Origin: Antarcticimicrobium sp033791545
GTDB lineage: Bacteria > Pseudomonadota > Alphaproteobacteria > Rhodobacterales > Rhodobacteraceae
DNA: 33,817 nt
NCBI GenBank assembly: GCA_033791545.1
Contig: JASJGL010000087.1
Span: 1-33,817, forward strand
Direction: 5' to 3'
A program made the translations under genes and the position numbers. This document shows positions 16,392-23,772 of this stretch, in pieces (positions within the stretch are counted from its first letter, which is position 1; each line of letters begins with the position of its first letter). The notes below the pieces were generated by a model that saw only the letters and a list, made by a program, of their open reading frames with translations, ran no database searches and was not told the origin of the DNA.

Positions 16392-16919
16392 ATGACACAG
16401 CCGCCGGTCCATGGCCACGATGGCCCCTATACCGCACCGACTCTTGTGCAAAATCAAAAGGTTGATCCGGCGTGGATCGACTTTAACGGCCATATGAATG
16501 TGGGCTATTACGGCATCGCCTTCGATCTGGCCGCCGATGCGTTGTTCGATGAAGTTCTGGGCGTGGGCTGGGAGTATGTCGAGCGCTGCGGTCAGGCGGC
16601 GTTCGCGCTGCAGGCCCATACGCATTTCTTGAATGAATTACGCGAGGGCGAGGTGTTCTCGGTGCGCTTCCAGCTGATCGACCATGACCACAAGCGGCTG
16701 CATTTCTTTGCCGAGATGGTGCGCGATGCGGATGGGACCGTTTGCGCCACGCAAGAGCTGGTTTCGATGAATGTCGATCACACTACCCGGCGGTCCATCG
16801 CGTTTCCGGACTGGGCCATCGGGCGGTTCGCGCAGATGAAAGCGGATCACGCCGGGCTGGAGCGGCCGGCGCAGCTTGGCGCGCCGATCGGTCTTCGCGC
16901 CAAGGGACGGACGTCGTAG
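16392..16919 (+). CDS. Hot-dog fold acyl-CoA thioesterase (4HBT type)
   Basis: A 175-residue protein whose start region VDPAWIDFNGHMNVGYYG is the 4-hydroxybenzoyl-CoA-thioesterase-type active-site motif (Asp and Asn-Gly-His-Met-Asn). A hot-dog fold with FHLN-like TRFLNELREGE strands follows. Proteins with exactly this style of motif include those fused or linked to L-carnitine dehydrogenase, so a betainyl-CoA-like substrate is conceivable, but nothing nearby supports it. ATG 16392 is chosen since the frame's longer extension runs across the amidase promoter; the ribosome-binding site (AGAAGAAAG) is weak. It ends at a strong hairpin shared with the converging kinase-like gene. Confidence 0.85.
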   Translation: MTQPPVHGHDGPYTAPTLVQNQKVDPAWIDFNGHMNVGYYGIAFDLAADALFDEVLGVGWEYVERCGQAAFALQAHTHFLNELREGEVFSVRFQLIDHDHKRLHFFAEMVRDADGTVCATQELVSMNVDHTTRRSIAFPDWAIGRFAQMKADHAGLERPAQLGAPIGLRAKGRTS

Positions 16920-16946
16920 CAAGGTGGGAGAGCGGCCCTATAGGGG

Positions 16947-16977
16947 GGCGTACATTTTGCAGGTTGAAATGTACGCC
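16947..16977. terminator. Bidirectional hairpin between convergent genes
   Basis: GGCGTACATTT at 16947-16957 is exactly complementary to AAATGTACGCC at 16967-16977, with loop TGCAGGTTG. It lies between the stop codon of the thioesterase (16919) and that of the kinase-like gene (17020). The TTT/AAA bases at the stem top give no downstream U-tract, yet the 11-bp perfect stem in the convergent gap fits a shared transcription end. Confidence 0.75.
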
Positions 16978-17019
16978 GGCTCCGCGCTCCCTGCCGGCCG
17001 CTGTTGATGCGGATCTGGT

Positions 17020-17898
17020 TCAGCCCGCGCGTTTGATCAGCCGCCAGGCGGCAGTAAGCCCGGCCAAGGTCATCCGCGCCTCGTTGGCGATGGTGGTGGG
17101 TACGCCCTGTCGTTGCAGCGCTTCGGCATAGGGGCGCGCCTCGGTGTCGGTCCCGATCAGCGCCACCTGCTGGCCCAACCAATAGGGCCGCGCCGCCGCC
17201 AGTTCGGCCCCGGTGAGCAGACCGAACAGTTGCGCCCGCGCCTGACCCGGGCGCAGCGTTCCCAGCTCGGTCCCGGTCTGGATCGTGGCCAGCCCGGTGG
17301 CCAGCCGTTCCGGGCGCGACAGGACGCTATCCAACGCCGCGCCGAATTCCGTGCTGTCCCAGCCGTCCCCCTCCAGCGCCGGGCGCAGTGAGGACGCGGT
17401 GGCCAGCGCGCTCGCGATCTCTCCGGTCAGGGCGCTGAGGAAGCTCACCACCTCGTCGGCGCTGACCTGCACCCAGTGGGTGACCGGGCCGGGCAGGCAG
17501 ATCACCCCGTCCCAACCGGGGTTGAGCGCGAGAAACCCCGCGACCCGTACCGCCCCCGCCCGCATCAGTCCCGGAGGGGTGTCCTGACGCAGACCGGGCA
17601 GCGCATGGGCCTGCATCTGCTCCAGCGGCACCGGCAGGATCGACGCCGGCTTCGCGGGCACCGCGATCGGCTCTGGCCCGTCCGCCAGCCCGCAGATCAC
17701 CGCCGGCACCCCGGGGCAAAGCGCTTGCACCAGCTCTTTCGCCACCGCGATCCCCGGACGCGCCGACAGGCTCTCGATCCGGTGCGCGGCTTTCATTGTG
17801 TCGCCCTGCATCGCCCAGCCCCGCGCCGCCCAGCCACGTCCAGCATTGGGGCCAAGTTCGATCGCGCACCAACTCGCATGGTCCGAAGTGAGGGTCAT
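17020..17898 (-). CDS. 2-dehydro-3-deoxygalactonokinase-like protein with altered motifs
   Basis: A 292-residue protein aligned by eye with DgoK, the ASKHA-fold kinase that phosphorylates 2-keto-3-deoxygalactonate. Shared parts are the ARPG segment, the LPGxxxxWV segment (VICLPGPVTHWVQV) and SALTGEIASAL-like MTGE helix. However, the N-terminal phosphate-binding motif usually reading DWGTSNLRAW is IELGPNAGRGWAARG, and the family's PGTHSKW is PGPVTHW. Loss of the N-terminal Asp and of the Ser/Lys suggests weak or no kinase activity, or a different role. The start at ATG 17898 has GGGGGA directly upstream. It lies nine bases after the EthD-family gene, in one operon. Confidence 0.75.
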   Translation of the reverse strand: MTLTSDHASWCAIELGPNAGRGWAARGWAMQGDTMKAAHRIESLSARPGIAVAKELVQALCPGVPAVICGLADGPEPIAVPAKPASILPVPLEQMQAHALPGLRQDTPPGLMRAGAVRVAGFLALNPGWDGVICLPGPVTHWVQVSADEVVSFLSALTGEIASALATASSLRPALEGDGWDSTEFGAALDSVLSRPERLATGLATIQTGTELGTLRPGQARAQLFGLLTGAELAAARPYWLGQQVALIGTDTEARPYAEALQRQGVPTTIANEARMTLAGLTAAWRLIKRAG

Positions 17899-17907
17899 TG
17901 TATCCCC

Positions 17908-18216
17908 CTATGCGATCACGTCACCGATGAGGACCTGTGGCCGCACATCGGTGAAATTGACGATATCCTTCATCACCGGGCCAGAGCCCAGCATCGCCGC
18001 GCCCATTGCCGCCTTATCGGCAAACACCATCGTGGCCACAGCATAATAGGCCGGCGGGGTGTCGGGGCCACCGGCAACGCCTCGGGTCACCAGCGTCTGT
18101 TCGATGTGCGGCCCCATATGGGTGCTGACCAGCGGCATGTGGGTGCCGAGGTAATAGTCATAGTCGAAATGCGTCCCCTCGGAGATCGGGTAAATAACCT
18201 GAAGCGAAACAGCCAT
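17908..18216 (-). CDS. EthD-family protein
   Basis: A 102-residue single-domain protein with the dimeric alpha-beta barrel pattern of EthD: VIYPISEGTHFDYDYYLGTH then MPLV, followed by a conserved C-terminal strand. EthD was named in ethyl tert-butyl ether degradation, but the family is broad and often functionally undefined. The start is ATG 18216, with AAAGGATC at good spacing. The frame's upstream extension (to 18456) is made of the low-complexity minisatellite and is rejected. It is the first gene of a two-gene operon with the DgoK-like gene. Confidence 0.85.
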   Translation of the reverse strand: MAVSLQVIYPISEGTHFDYDYYLGTHMPLVSTHMGPHIEQTLVTRGVAGGPDTPPAYYAVATMVFADKAAMGAAMLGSGPVMKDIVNFTDVRPQVLIGDVIA

Positions 18217-18319
18217 TTGGGATCCTTTCCGTTGTTCCCGGTGTCGCGGTCCTGCGCCGCGTCGACCTGCTGTGGTCATGTCACGGCCGCGACCTCTCAG
18301 GCAAGAAAAACGGGCCCGG

Positions 18320-18427
18320 GTTGCGGTCGGTGCTGCGGTCGGCGCCACAATTGGTGCCGCTGTCGGTGCCGCCGTCGCAACCGGGGCCGCAACCGGGGCC
18401 GCAACCGGGGCCGCAACCGGGGCCGGA
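18320..18427. repeat. Nine-unit 12-bp minisatellite
   Basis: Nine contiguous 12-base units. The last four are almost identical, with the core GCAACCGGGGCC perfectly repeated at 18377-18388, 18389-18400, 18401-18412 and 18413-18424. The first five are diverged (for example GCTGCGGTCGGC, GCCGCTGTCGGT). Identity rising towards the right end suggests recent expansion there. In the plus frame the array would encode GAAVGA/TGAA-type repeats; in the minus frame PVAA. Confidence 0.85.
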
Positions 18428-18630
18428 GTTGGGCCGAATTTGGGGCCACTGCCCATATTGCGCCACAGTTTGGCCGGGTTCCTTCGTCAGTTCGTCTGGG
18501 GGCAGAACGGGGCGGCGTTAACCGATTCTGGGGGCTGCTTGGTTTCCAAAGTCACAACAATCCTCTGGAAATAGGGGGAATGGCACCCTACCTAATCGGG
18601 ATCGTTCCGGGTTTTCCGGTGTTTCGTGGT

Positions 18631-18647
18631 GGAAACAGACTGTTTCC
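18631..18647. promoter_or_regulatory. Perfect 17-bp palindrome, likely operator
   Basis: GGAAACAG and CTGTTTCC are exact inverted arms around a single central A. Further TTTCC/GGTGTTTC fragments occur just upstream (18611-18626). It is about 250 bases before the first polysaccharide gene and 10-20 bases before an AT-rich stretch, so it may be a regulator site for the cluster. Confidence 0.5.
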
Positions 18648-18896
18648 GCTGAAATTATTAAAACTGTATGTGTGAGTGGTAAATTCAATCATGGCGAAAA
18701 CAGGGCATGTTCTGGACCTGATTTAGCCAGCGGAAGAAGCGGTCTGTCTGTGGGGGGCATCCGGTTCAAAATTCCGCATTCAACGCCCGGTCGAGCTGCT
18801 TGGACGGGTACCTGAAAATTGAATGAGAACCAGTGCGGTGGGTTGCCCCGTCTGCGGTCAGTGGACTGTGGGCGCCTGTCGGGAGAGTGAACGGCA

Positions 18897-19688
18897 ATGA
18901 GTAAAGTATATTTTTCACAAGGCGCTGCGCTGCGTTTCCCGCCGACCCCACGGCGTATCAGGATGCATTTGACCATCCCGACACCGGCCAACTTTGATTT
19001 TCCAGTCGCCGGCTACGAGACGGCGACTGCGAGGCCTGCGGACAAGGCGCCCGCGCAGGTCAAGATGCTGCCCCCCGTGGACTGGTATGCCCGAACCGGC
19101 AAACGCGCGCTGGATCTGGCGCTGATTGTGCTCACGCTTCCGGTGACGCTGCCGATCATCCTGATTTGTGCGCTGGCACTCTGGATCGAAGGCGGTCAGC
19201 CGTTTTACTGGCAGACCCGGCTGGGGCAGGGGGGACGCAGGTTCTCTATCGTCAAGCTGCGCACGATGGTGCGTGATGCCGATGCCCAGCTGGTGCATCT
19301 TCTGGCCACCGATCCGGCGATCCGCGACGAGTGGAACTGCAGCCAGAAATTGCGCAATGATCCGCGCATCACCCGCGTCGGCCGTTTGCTGCGCGCTACC
19401 TCGCTGGACGAGCTGCCGCAGCTTTGGAACGTGTTCAAGGGCGAGATGAGCCTTGTTGGCCCGCGTCCGATGCTGCCTGAGCAATTGCGGCTTTACGGCG
19501 ATGCCGATTGTTACGACATGCTCAGACCGGGGATCACCGGGCTGTGGCAGGTCTCGGCCCGCAATGACAAGGAATTCAGCTATCGTGCCAAGGTCGATGC
19601 TGCCTATTGCCGCTCGCTGTCGGTCTGGCGCGATCTGGTCTTGATGTTTCGCACCGTTGGCGTTGTGTTTCGTCGCACCGGATGTTGA
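18897..19688 (+). CDS. Exopolysaccharide-initiating sugar-phosphate transferase (ExoY/WcaJ type)
   Basis: A 263-residue inner-membrane enzyme that moves a sugar-1-phosphate from a UDP-sugar to undecaprenyl phosphate, the first step of repeat-unit assembly. One hydrophobic hairpin-like segment (about 72-96, ALIVLTLPVTLPIILICALA) precedes the cytosolic catalytic part. Conserved pieces are PFYWQTRLGQGGRRFSIVKL, the LDELPQLWNVFKGEMSLVGP motif with PRPMLPEQ, and PGITGLWQVSAR. The short form without the CoA-binding-like N-terminal half is like ExoY/Pss. The N-terminal 60 residues are not conserved-looking. Start ATG 18897 has GGAGAG about ten bases upstream; an internal ATG at about residue 23 is an alternative. 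It is first in a plus-strand set with the ATPase and Wzz-like genes. Confidence 0.92.
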   Translation: MSKVYFSQGAALRFPPTPRRIRMHLTIPTPANFDFPVAGYETATARPADKAPAQVKMLPPVDWYARTGKRALDLALIVLTLPVTLPIILICALALWIEGGQPFYWQTRLGQGGRRFSIVKLRTMVRDADAQLVHLLATDPAIRDEWNCSQKLRNDPRITRVGRLLRATSLDELPQLWNVFKGEMSLVGPRPMLPEQLRLYGDADCYDMLRPGITGLWQVSARNDKEFSYRAKVDAAYCRSLSVWRDLVLMFRTVGVVFRRTGC

Positions 19689-19728
19689 TCGGCGTCGTTC
19701 GCAGTATCAGGCAGTTGGAGGATAGGGC

Positions 19729-20610
19729 ATGAGAGATTATCTTGATATGGACATGGCCGCTGGTGAACGCCCGGGTCTGCCGCTGGAACAGGTAAGCGAA
19801 ACGGAACGGATGACCCGCCAGGACCGCAAAATTTTTCGGCGCAAGGCCGCGCGCGAGCAAAGCCATGTGACGCTGAACATGGACACGCCGGTTCGCAACC
19901 TGCCGGCAACTCTGCCTGAGCCTTGGGATCGGCTGACCCGGGTGAAGCCGGGGCTTCAGGATATCAATGGCGGACCCGCCGCGCTGGTCAGCCTGTTTCG
20001 TGATGATCCGGCCGCCCGCGCCTTTGACCTGTTGCGCACCCGGCTGATGCAAACCTTGCGCAGCAAGGGCTGGCGTCGCGTGGCGATTGCCGCGCCAACG
20101 GCTGGCTGCGGCGCAACCTTCACGGCGGTGAACCTGGCGCTCAGCCTTGCTCGGGTTCCCGAAACTCGCACCGTCCTGATGGACATGAACCGGCGCAATC
20201 CCGGCGTTGCAAACGCGCTGGGCCTGCAGGGCGTCGGCGATATGGAGGGGTTCCTGCGCGGCCACGTCGCAACCGGGGATCATCTGGTGCGCTGCTCTGA
20301 GGGGCTGGCGCTTGGACTGGCCGACAGCCCTGATCGCAACGCTGCGGAAACGCTGCACGACCCGCGCTGTACGCATGCGCTGGACGAGATGATGCTGTCG
20401 CTGAATCCGGATGTGGTTCTGTACGATCTGCCGCCGATATTGTCGTTTGACGATGTGACCGCGTTTTTGCCGCAGGTCGATGCGCTATTGCTGGTCGCTG
20501 ATGGCACCAAGACCACCGCCGCCCAGATTCGGGCCTGCGAAGATCTGTTGGGAGATCAGGGCGAGCTTTTGGGCGTGGTGCTGAATCAGGCCCGCGACGC
20601 CGACCGGTAA
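19729..20610 (+). CDS. CpsD/CapB-type ATPase homologue (tyrosine autokinase-like) lacking the Walker A lysine
   Basis: A 293-residue protein of the BY-kinase P-loop family that normally controls polysaccharide polymerisation with a Wzz-like partner. A 90-residue variable N-terminus leads to the ATPase domain. The Walker A region reads APTAGCGATFTAVNLALSL (122-140): alanine 129 stands where the family has the invariant lysine of GCGKT. Walker A' is RTVLMDMNRRNPG (D152), and Walker B is VVLYDLPPI (D233). The C-terminus (QARDADR) has no tyrosine cluster. It is therefore predicted to have poor nucleotide hydrolysis and no autophosphorylation tail, and may act as a structural regulator. GGAGG precedes ATG 19729, 40 bases after the sugar transferase. 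Confidence 0.88.
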   Translation: MRDYLDMDMAAGERPGLPLEQVSETERMTRQDRKIFRRKAAREQSHVTLNMDTPVRNLPATLPEPWDRLTRVKPGLQDINGGPAALVSLFRDDPAARAFDLLRTRLMQTLRSKGWRRVAIAAPTAGCGATFTAVNLALSLARVPETRTVLMDMNRRNPGVANALGLQGVGDMEGFLRGHVATGDHLVRCSEGLALGLADSPDRNAAETLHDPRCTHALDEMMLSLNPDVVLYDLPPILSFDDVTAFLPQVDALLLVADGTKTTAAQIRACEDLLGDQGELLGVVLNQARDADR

Positions 20611-20714
20611 TCCGCCCGGCTCTTTTGGCCCCTCTCTTGGTCGCGGTCTTGGCTTCTGTCCCGGACGGCTCCCCGGAATCGCCTTAGTTTCGCCCGTTTG
20701 ATATGGTGCTTGGG

Positions 20715-20731
20715 CCGGGCAAAGAGCCCGG
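20715..20731. other. Short GC hairpin in the gap before the Wzz-like gene
   Basis: CCGGGC at 20715-20720 pairs exactly with GCCCGG at 20726-20731 around loop AAAGA. It lies in the 175-base gap between the CpsD-like and Wzz-like genes, about 55 bases before the latter's start. No T-run follows, so it may modulate read-through or mRNA stability rather than terminate. Confidence 0.4.
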
Positions 20732-20785
20732 GTCACGGGCGGCATGCGGGCGCGGGCAGCCCCGCGCGGTATTGAGGTAAGGTGC

Positions 20786-22072
20786 ATGGGTTCGGTTCTT
20801 TCTCTCGCAGATTTTTTCGACTTGCTGCGCCGGCGTGCAGGTCTGATCCTGTTGCTGGCGGGGCTGGGCGTGGCGATTTCTGTGGTCACAGCGCTGGAAC
20901 AACGCCATCTCTATCGCTCGTCCGAGGTGATTCAGGTGGTGCAGGCCAAGGTCGCCGGCGATCTGGCGCGCAGCACGGTCGAGGGCTCGGCGGCGCGGCG
21001 GTTGCAGTCGATCGAACAGCGCGTGATGGCGCGCGACAGCATGCTTGAGATCATCGCACTGCACGGGCTTTATACCGATATTCCGTCGATGACGCCGAAC
21101 GAAAAGATCGAGGCCCTGCGCAGCGCCGTCAAGATCACCAATCAGGCGGCCGCGGGCGGGAGCAACGGGCGCGACGGCGCGGTCTCTATCCTGACTGTCT
21201 CGGCCGAGATGCCGACCGCGCTTTTGGCGCAGGAGATCGCCCATGAATTCGCCGCGCGCACCATCGCGCTGAGCCGTGAGACGCGGCTGGAGCAGGCGCG
21301 CGAGACGCTGGCCTTTTTCACGGCGCGTGAAGAGACGTTGCGCGCGCAGGTCTCGCGGGTCGAGGATTCGATGGCTGCGTTTCGCAGGGATAACGATCTG
21401 GCGCTGCCCGGCACGCTGAGTTTTCGCCGTGACGAGATTGCCGGGATCAATCAGGAACTGCTGACCATCGCGCGGGAACGTATCCGCATCGAGCGCGCCG
21501 CGGTTCAGGCGCAACAGACCGAGCGTCAAGCCACCGCCGAGCGAAAGCTGGCGGATTACAATGCCGAACTGGCGACGCTGGACGCACAGGTGCGCCTGCT
21601 GGAGGCGCGCAAGGTCGAACTGGAAAGCTCGATCGAGACCTCGCCGCAAATCGAACGGCAACTTGGGGCCTATGAGCGCGAGCAGGAGCAACTCCGGGCG
21701 GAACTGGACGCTGCGGTTACGCGCCGCACCGAGGCCGAGGTGGGCTATCGTCTGGAAACGCAAGGCCAGGGCGAACAGCTGACGGTGATCGAAGCGGCCT
21801 CGCAGCCCGACTATCCCTTTACGCGCAGCCGGAAAAAGCTGGTCGTCGCTGGCGCCATGGTCAGCGTTGTGCTGGCGCTGGTGGCGGCCTTTCTGCTGGA
21901 TCTGATGAACCCGGTGATGCGCACCGCCGCGCATATGGAGCGTGATCTGGGGATCAAGCCGGTGGTCTCGGTGCCGCGGATGGAGATGCGGTCGAAACGG
22001 CGCGGGCTTTTGGGCCGGCTCTTTGGCCGCGGCTCTGCGCGCCACCGGTCCCATGACAGGGCGGCTTTTTGA
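20786..22072 (+). CDS. Wzz/GumC-like polysaccharide chain-length determinant
   Basis: A 428-residue polysaccharide co-polymerase. An N-terminal transmembrane segment (about 19-37, GLILLLAGLGVAISVVTAL) follows the cytoplasmic LADFFDLLRRR start. The periplasmic region is rich in Glu/Arg/Gln heptads and predicted coiled coil (about 160-330, for example TERQATAERKLADYNAELAT). The second membrane segment (about 352-372) is preceded by the proline-containing PDYPFTRSRKK motif, with a basic cytoplasmic tail. The family sets polymer length with Wzy and contacts a CpsD-like ATPase, which here is the previous gene. ATG 20786 is preceded by GAGGTAAGG; the 14-codon longer form lacks a site. It ends 75 bases from the converging flippase gene, with no clear terminator between. 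Confidence 0.9.
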   Translation: MGSVLSLADFFDLLRRRAGLILLLAGLGVAISVVTALEQRHLYRSSEVIQVVQAKVAGDLARSTVEGSAARRLQSIEQRVMARDSMLEIIALHGLYTDIPSMTPNEKIEALRSAVKITNQAAAGGSNGRDGAVSILTVSAEMPTALLAQEIAHEFAARTIALSRETRLEQARETLAFFTAREETLRAQVSRVEDSMAAFRRDNDLALPGTLSFRRDEIAGINQELLTIARERIRIERAAVQAQQTERQATAERKLADYNAELATLDAQVRLLEARKVELESSIETSPQIERQLGAYEREQEQLRAELDAAVTRRTEAEVGYRLETQGQGEQLTVIEAASQPDYPFTRSRKKLVVAGAMVSVVLALVAAFLLDLMNPVMRTAAHMERDLGIKPVVSVPRMEMRSKRRGLLGRLFGRGSARHRSHDRAAF

Positions 22073-22147
22073 GGCCGGATCGCGCCCGCACGTGCCTACG
22101 CTCAGTCAGGAGCGCATCGGTACAGTCAGAAACGCGTCAGGCCCTCG

Positions 22148-23512
22148 TCAGGAAATCACTCCGATCAGGCCGATCACCTCGTCCCAGTGCACCCAGAGCG
22201 CGAGGGCGCATAGCAGGCCGGTCAGGCTCCAGAACACCAGGTCAAGCAACGGATCCCAGACCCGGTGCCGTCGCGCCAGCCAGACCAGGATCGGGTAGGT
22301 GACCAGGCTGGTCAAACCCATTGCCAGAATGGCCCCGAACAACCCATACCAGATCACGCCGGTCAGGATCAGGCCGATCTGGGCTGCGGCGCGGGCGCTT
22401 GAATAGATGAAATAGGAGCGGCTGTCGCCTGCGGCCAGCGCCGCCAGATCATAGGTCATGCCTAGCGCGGTGGGGGCCAGCGCGCAGGCCATCAGGGTCA
22501 CGATCTGTGCCGATGTCAGATATCGGTCGTCATACAGAAACTCGACCAGCGCCGGGCCGATCAGCGCCATGACGATGGACAGCCCGGCAATCCCTCCGGC
22601 CAGCCCGGCGCGCATCAGACGCAGCTTGCGAAAGTTCTCTGGCGAGGCATGGGGGGGGCGGTCGCGATAGATCGGAATCAACAGCCCATTGGCGACGGAA
22701 TGGCCCAGCTGGGTGGGAAAACTGGCCAGAAAAAAGCCGATATTGTACAGCCCCAGCATTTCCAGCGACAGGTAGCGGCCCAGAACGATCCGGTCGCCCT
22801 GGCTGATGAGGAACCACAGCGAGGTGCTCAGGAAAATCCATTTGCCGAATGTCATCAACTCGATCGCGATTTTCCGGTTCCAGCGAAAGCGGTTGCCGCG
22901 TCCGGGCAGAAACAGGTTGCACAGGATCAGCCGGGCAATCGCGTTGAAGATGCCGCCAAGCACCAGCGCCGCCACCGACTGGGTGATCAGCGCCACGATG
23001 ACCATGCCGCCGATGCCGATGGCCTGGGCCACCAATTCGACCATGGTCAGGCGGCCCAGCAACAGGTGGCGATGGGCGGTCTGCACCTTGGTCGGGACAA
23101 AGCCGGCGATGGCGGTGCCCAGCCCGGCAATCGGCAGGTAATAGGCGAGGTCCGGCTCGCCATAGAACTGCGCCACCGGCAGCGCCAGCAGGCAGACGAG
23201 CAGCCAGAGCGCAAAGCCACGGATCACCTGCAACACCCAGGCGGTGTCGAGAAATTCGGGATCATCGCCGCGTGGGTTTTGCGAAATCGCCGGTCCCAGC
23301 CCGATATCAGAGAACAGCGACAGCCCTATCGTGACCAGTGAGACCAGCGCCATCAACCCGAAGGCCTCGGGAAAAAGGATACGGGTCAGGATCAGGTTCG
23401 AGGCCAGTCGTAGCGCCTGTGTGCCGCCGTATTGCATCATCAGCCACGTCAGGCTGCGCAGCACACGCGCCATCAGGCCGTCGCCCTGAAACGGGGAAAT
23501 CAATCTGTTCAC
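22148..23512 (-). CDS. Oligosaccharide flippase / polysaccharide export membrane protein (Wzx-like)
   Basis: A 454-residue polytopic protein with about 12-14 hydrophobic segments and the N-terminal pattern GTQALRLASNLILTRILFPE typical of the polysaccharide-transporter (PST) branch of the MOP exporter superfamily, which flips lipid-linked repeat units to the periplasm. A GTG at 23512 opens the frame with only a weak AAAGAA site. ATG 23473 (MARVLRSLTWLMM) is a credible alternative that keeps all membrane segments. It is on the minus strand, convergent with the Wzz-like gene and divergent from the GT4 gene, so it needs its own promoter in the 260-base gap 23513-23772. Confidence 0.9.
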   Translation of the reverse strand: MNRLISPFQGDGLMARVLRSLTWLMMQYGGTQALRLASNLILTRILFPEAFGLMALVSLVTIGLSLFSDIGLGPAISQNPRGDDPEFLDTAWVLQVIRGFALWLLVCLLALPVAQFYGEPDLAYYLPIAGLGTAIAGFVPTKVQTAHRHLLLGRLTMVELVAQAIGIGGMVIVALITQSVAALVLGGIFNAIARLILCNLFLPGRGNRFRWNRKIAIELMTFGKWIFLSTSLWFLISQGDRIVLGRYLSLEMLGLYNIGFFLASFPTQLGHSVANGLLIPIYRDRPPHASPENFRKLRLMRAGLAGGIAGLSIVMALIGPALVEFLYDDRYLTSAQIVTLMACALAPTALGMTYDLAALAAGDSRSYFIYSSARAAAQIGLILTGVIWYGLFGAILAMGLTSLVTYPILVWLARRHRVWDPLLDLVFWSLTGLLCALALWVHWDEVIGLIGVIS

Positions 23513-23742
23513 GACTGCTGTTCTTTTTATTGTGCCACGGGGTGCCTCGCGCGCAGGCTAGGGCGCGGGCGCGGGACGGTCAATCGACCTGCGGTCCTGC
23601 GGGGCATTGGCGCGTCCCCTGTTTCCAGCGGGGCAGGAGATGTGCGCTCTGCCGGGCATTCCGGCCAGAGCCGAAACAATCGTGCGGCCGGTTTTGCTGC
23701 CCGGCGCGGGATGCTTTCCTCAGGTCGCGCCAGCGGCTAGGA

Positions 23743-23759
23743 AGACAGTGTCCCTGTCT
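23743..23759. promoter_or_regulatory. Small inverted repeat before the GT4 gene
   Basis: AGACAG and CTGTCT form six-bp arms around TGTCC just upstream of the GT4 start (23773), overlapping the space where its ribosome-binding site should be. It might be an operator or an mRNA hairpin that limits translation. The rest of the 260-base divergent gap shows no other structure. Confidence 0.3.
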
Positions 23760-23772
23760 GAAAGTTGCGCTC

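Larger units (their letters stand above)
18217..18896. other. 680-base regulatory region upstream of the polysaccharide cluster
   Basis: No supported gene. It holds, in order, the promoter of the EthD operon (minus strand), the 12-bp minisatellite (18320-18427), a perfect 17-bp palindrome (18631-18647) with an AT-rich stretch just downstream (AAATTATTAAAACTGTATG), and a long leader of about 250 bases before the first polysaccharide gene. Its AT-rich segment is the best candidate promoter, but no confident -35/-10 pair was found. A 100-codon plus-strand frame spanning the minisatellite is not supported. Confidence 0.5.

Noticed and set aside
14717..16465. 582-codon plus-strand frame across the amidase
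   Set aside because: Antisense shadow of the amidase and its promoter; no motif and no ribosome-binding site.
18320..18427. CRISPR-like array
   Set aside because: Units are 12 bases with no spacers and no cas genes, so it is a minisatellite.
18272..18574. 100-codon plus-strand frame with GAATGA repeats over the minisatellite
   Set aside because: No ribosome-binding site or recognisable domain; it is open because the 12-base unit keeps frame. Kept only as a repeat.
22073..22147. Terminator between the Wzz-like and flippase genes
   Set aside because: Only loose CAGTCAG/CGTCAG repeats are visible; no stable stem or T-run.
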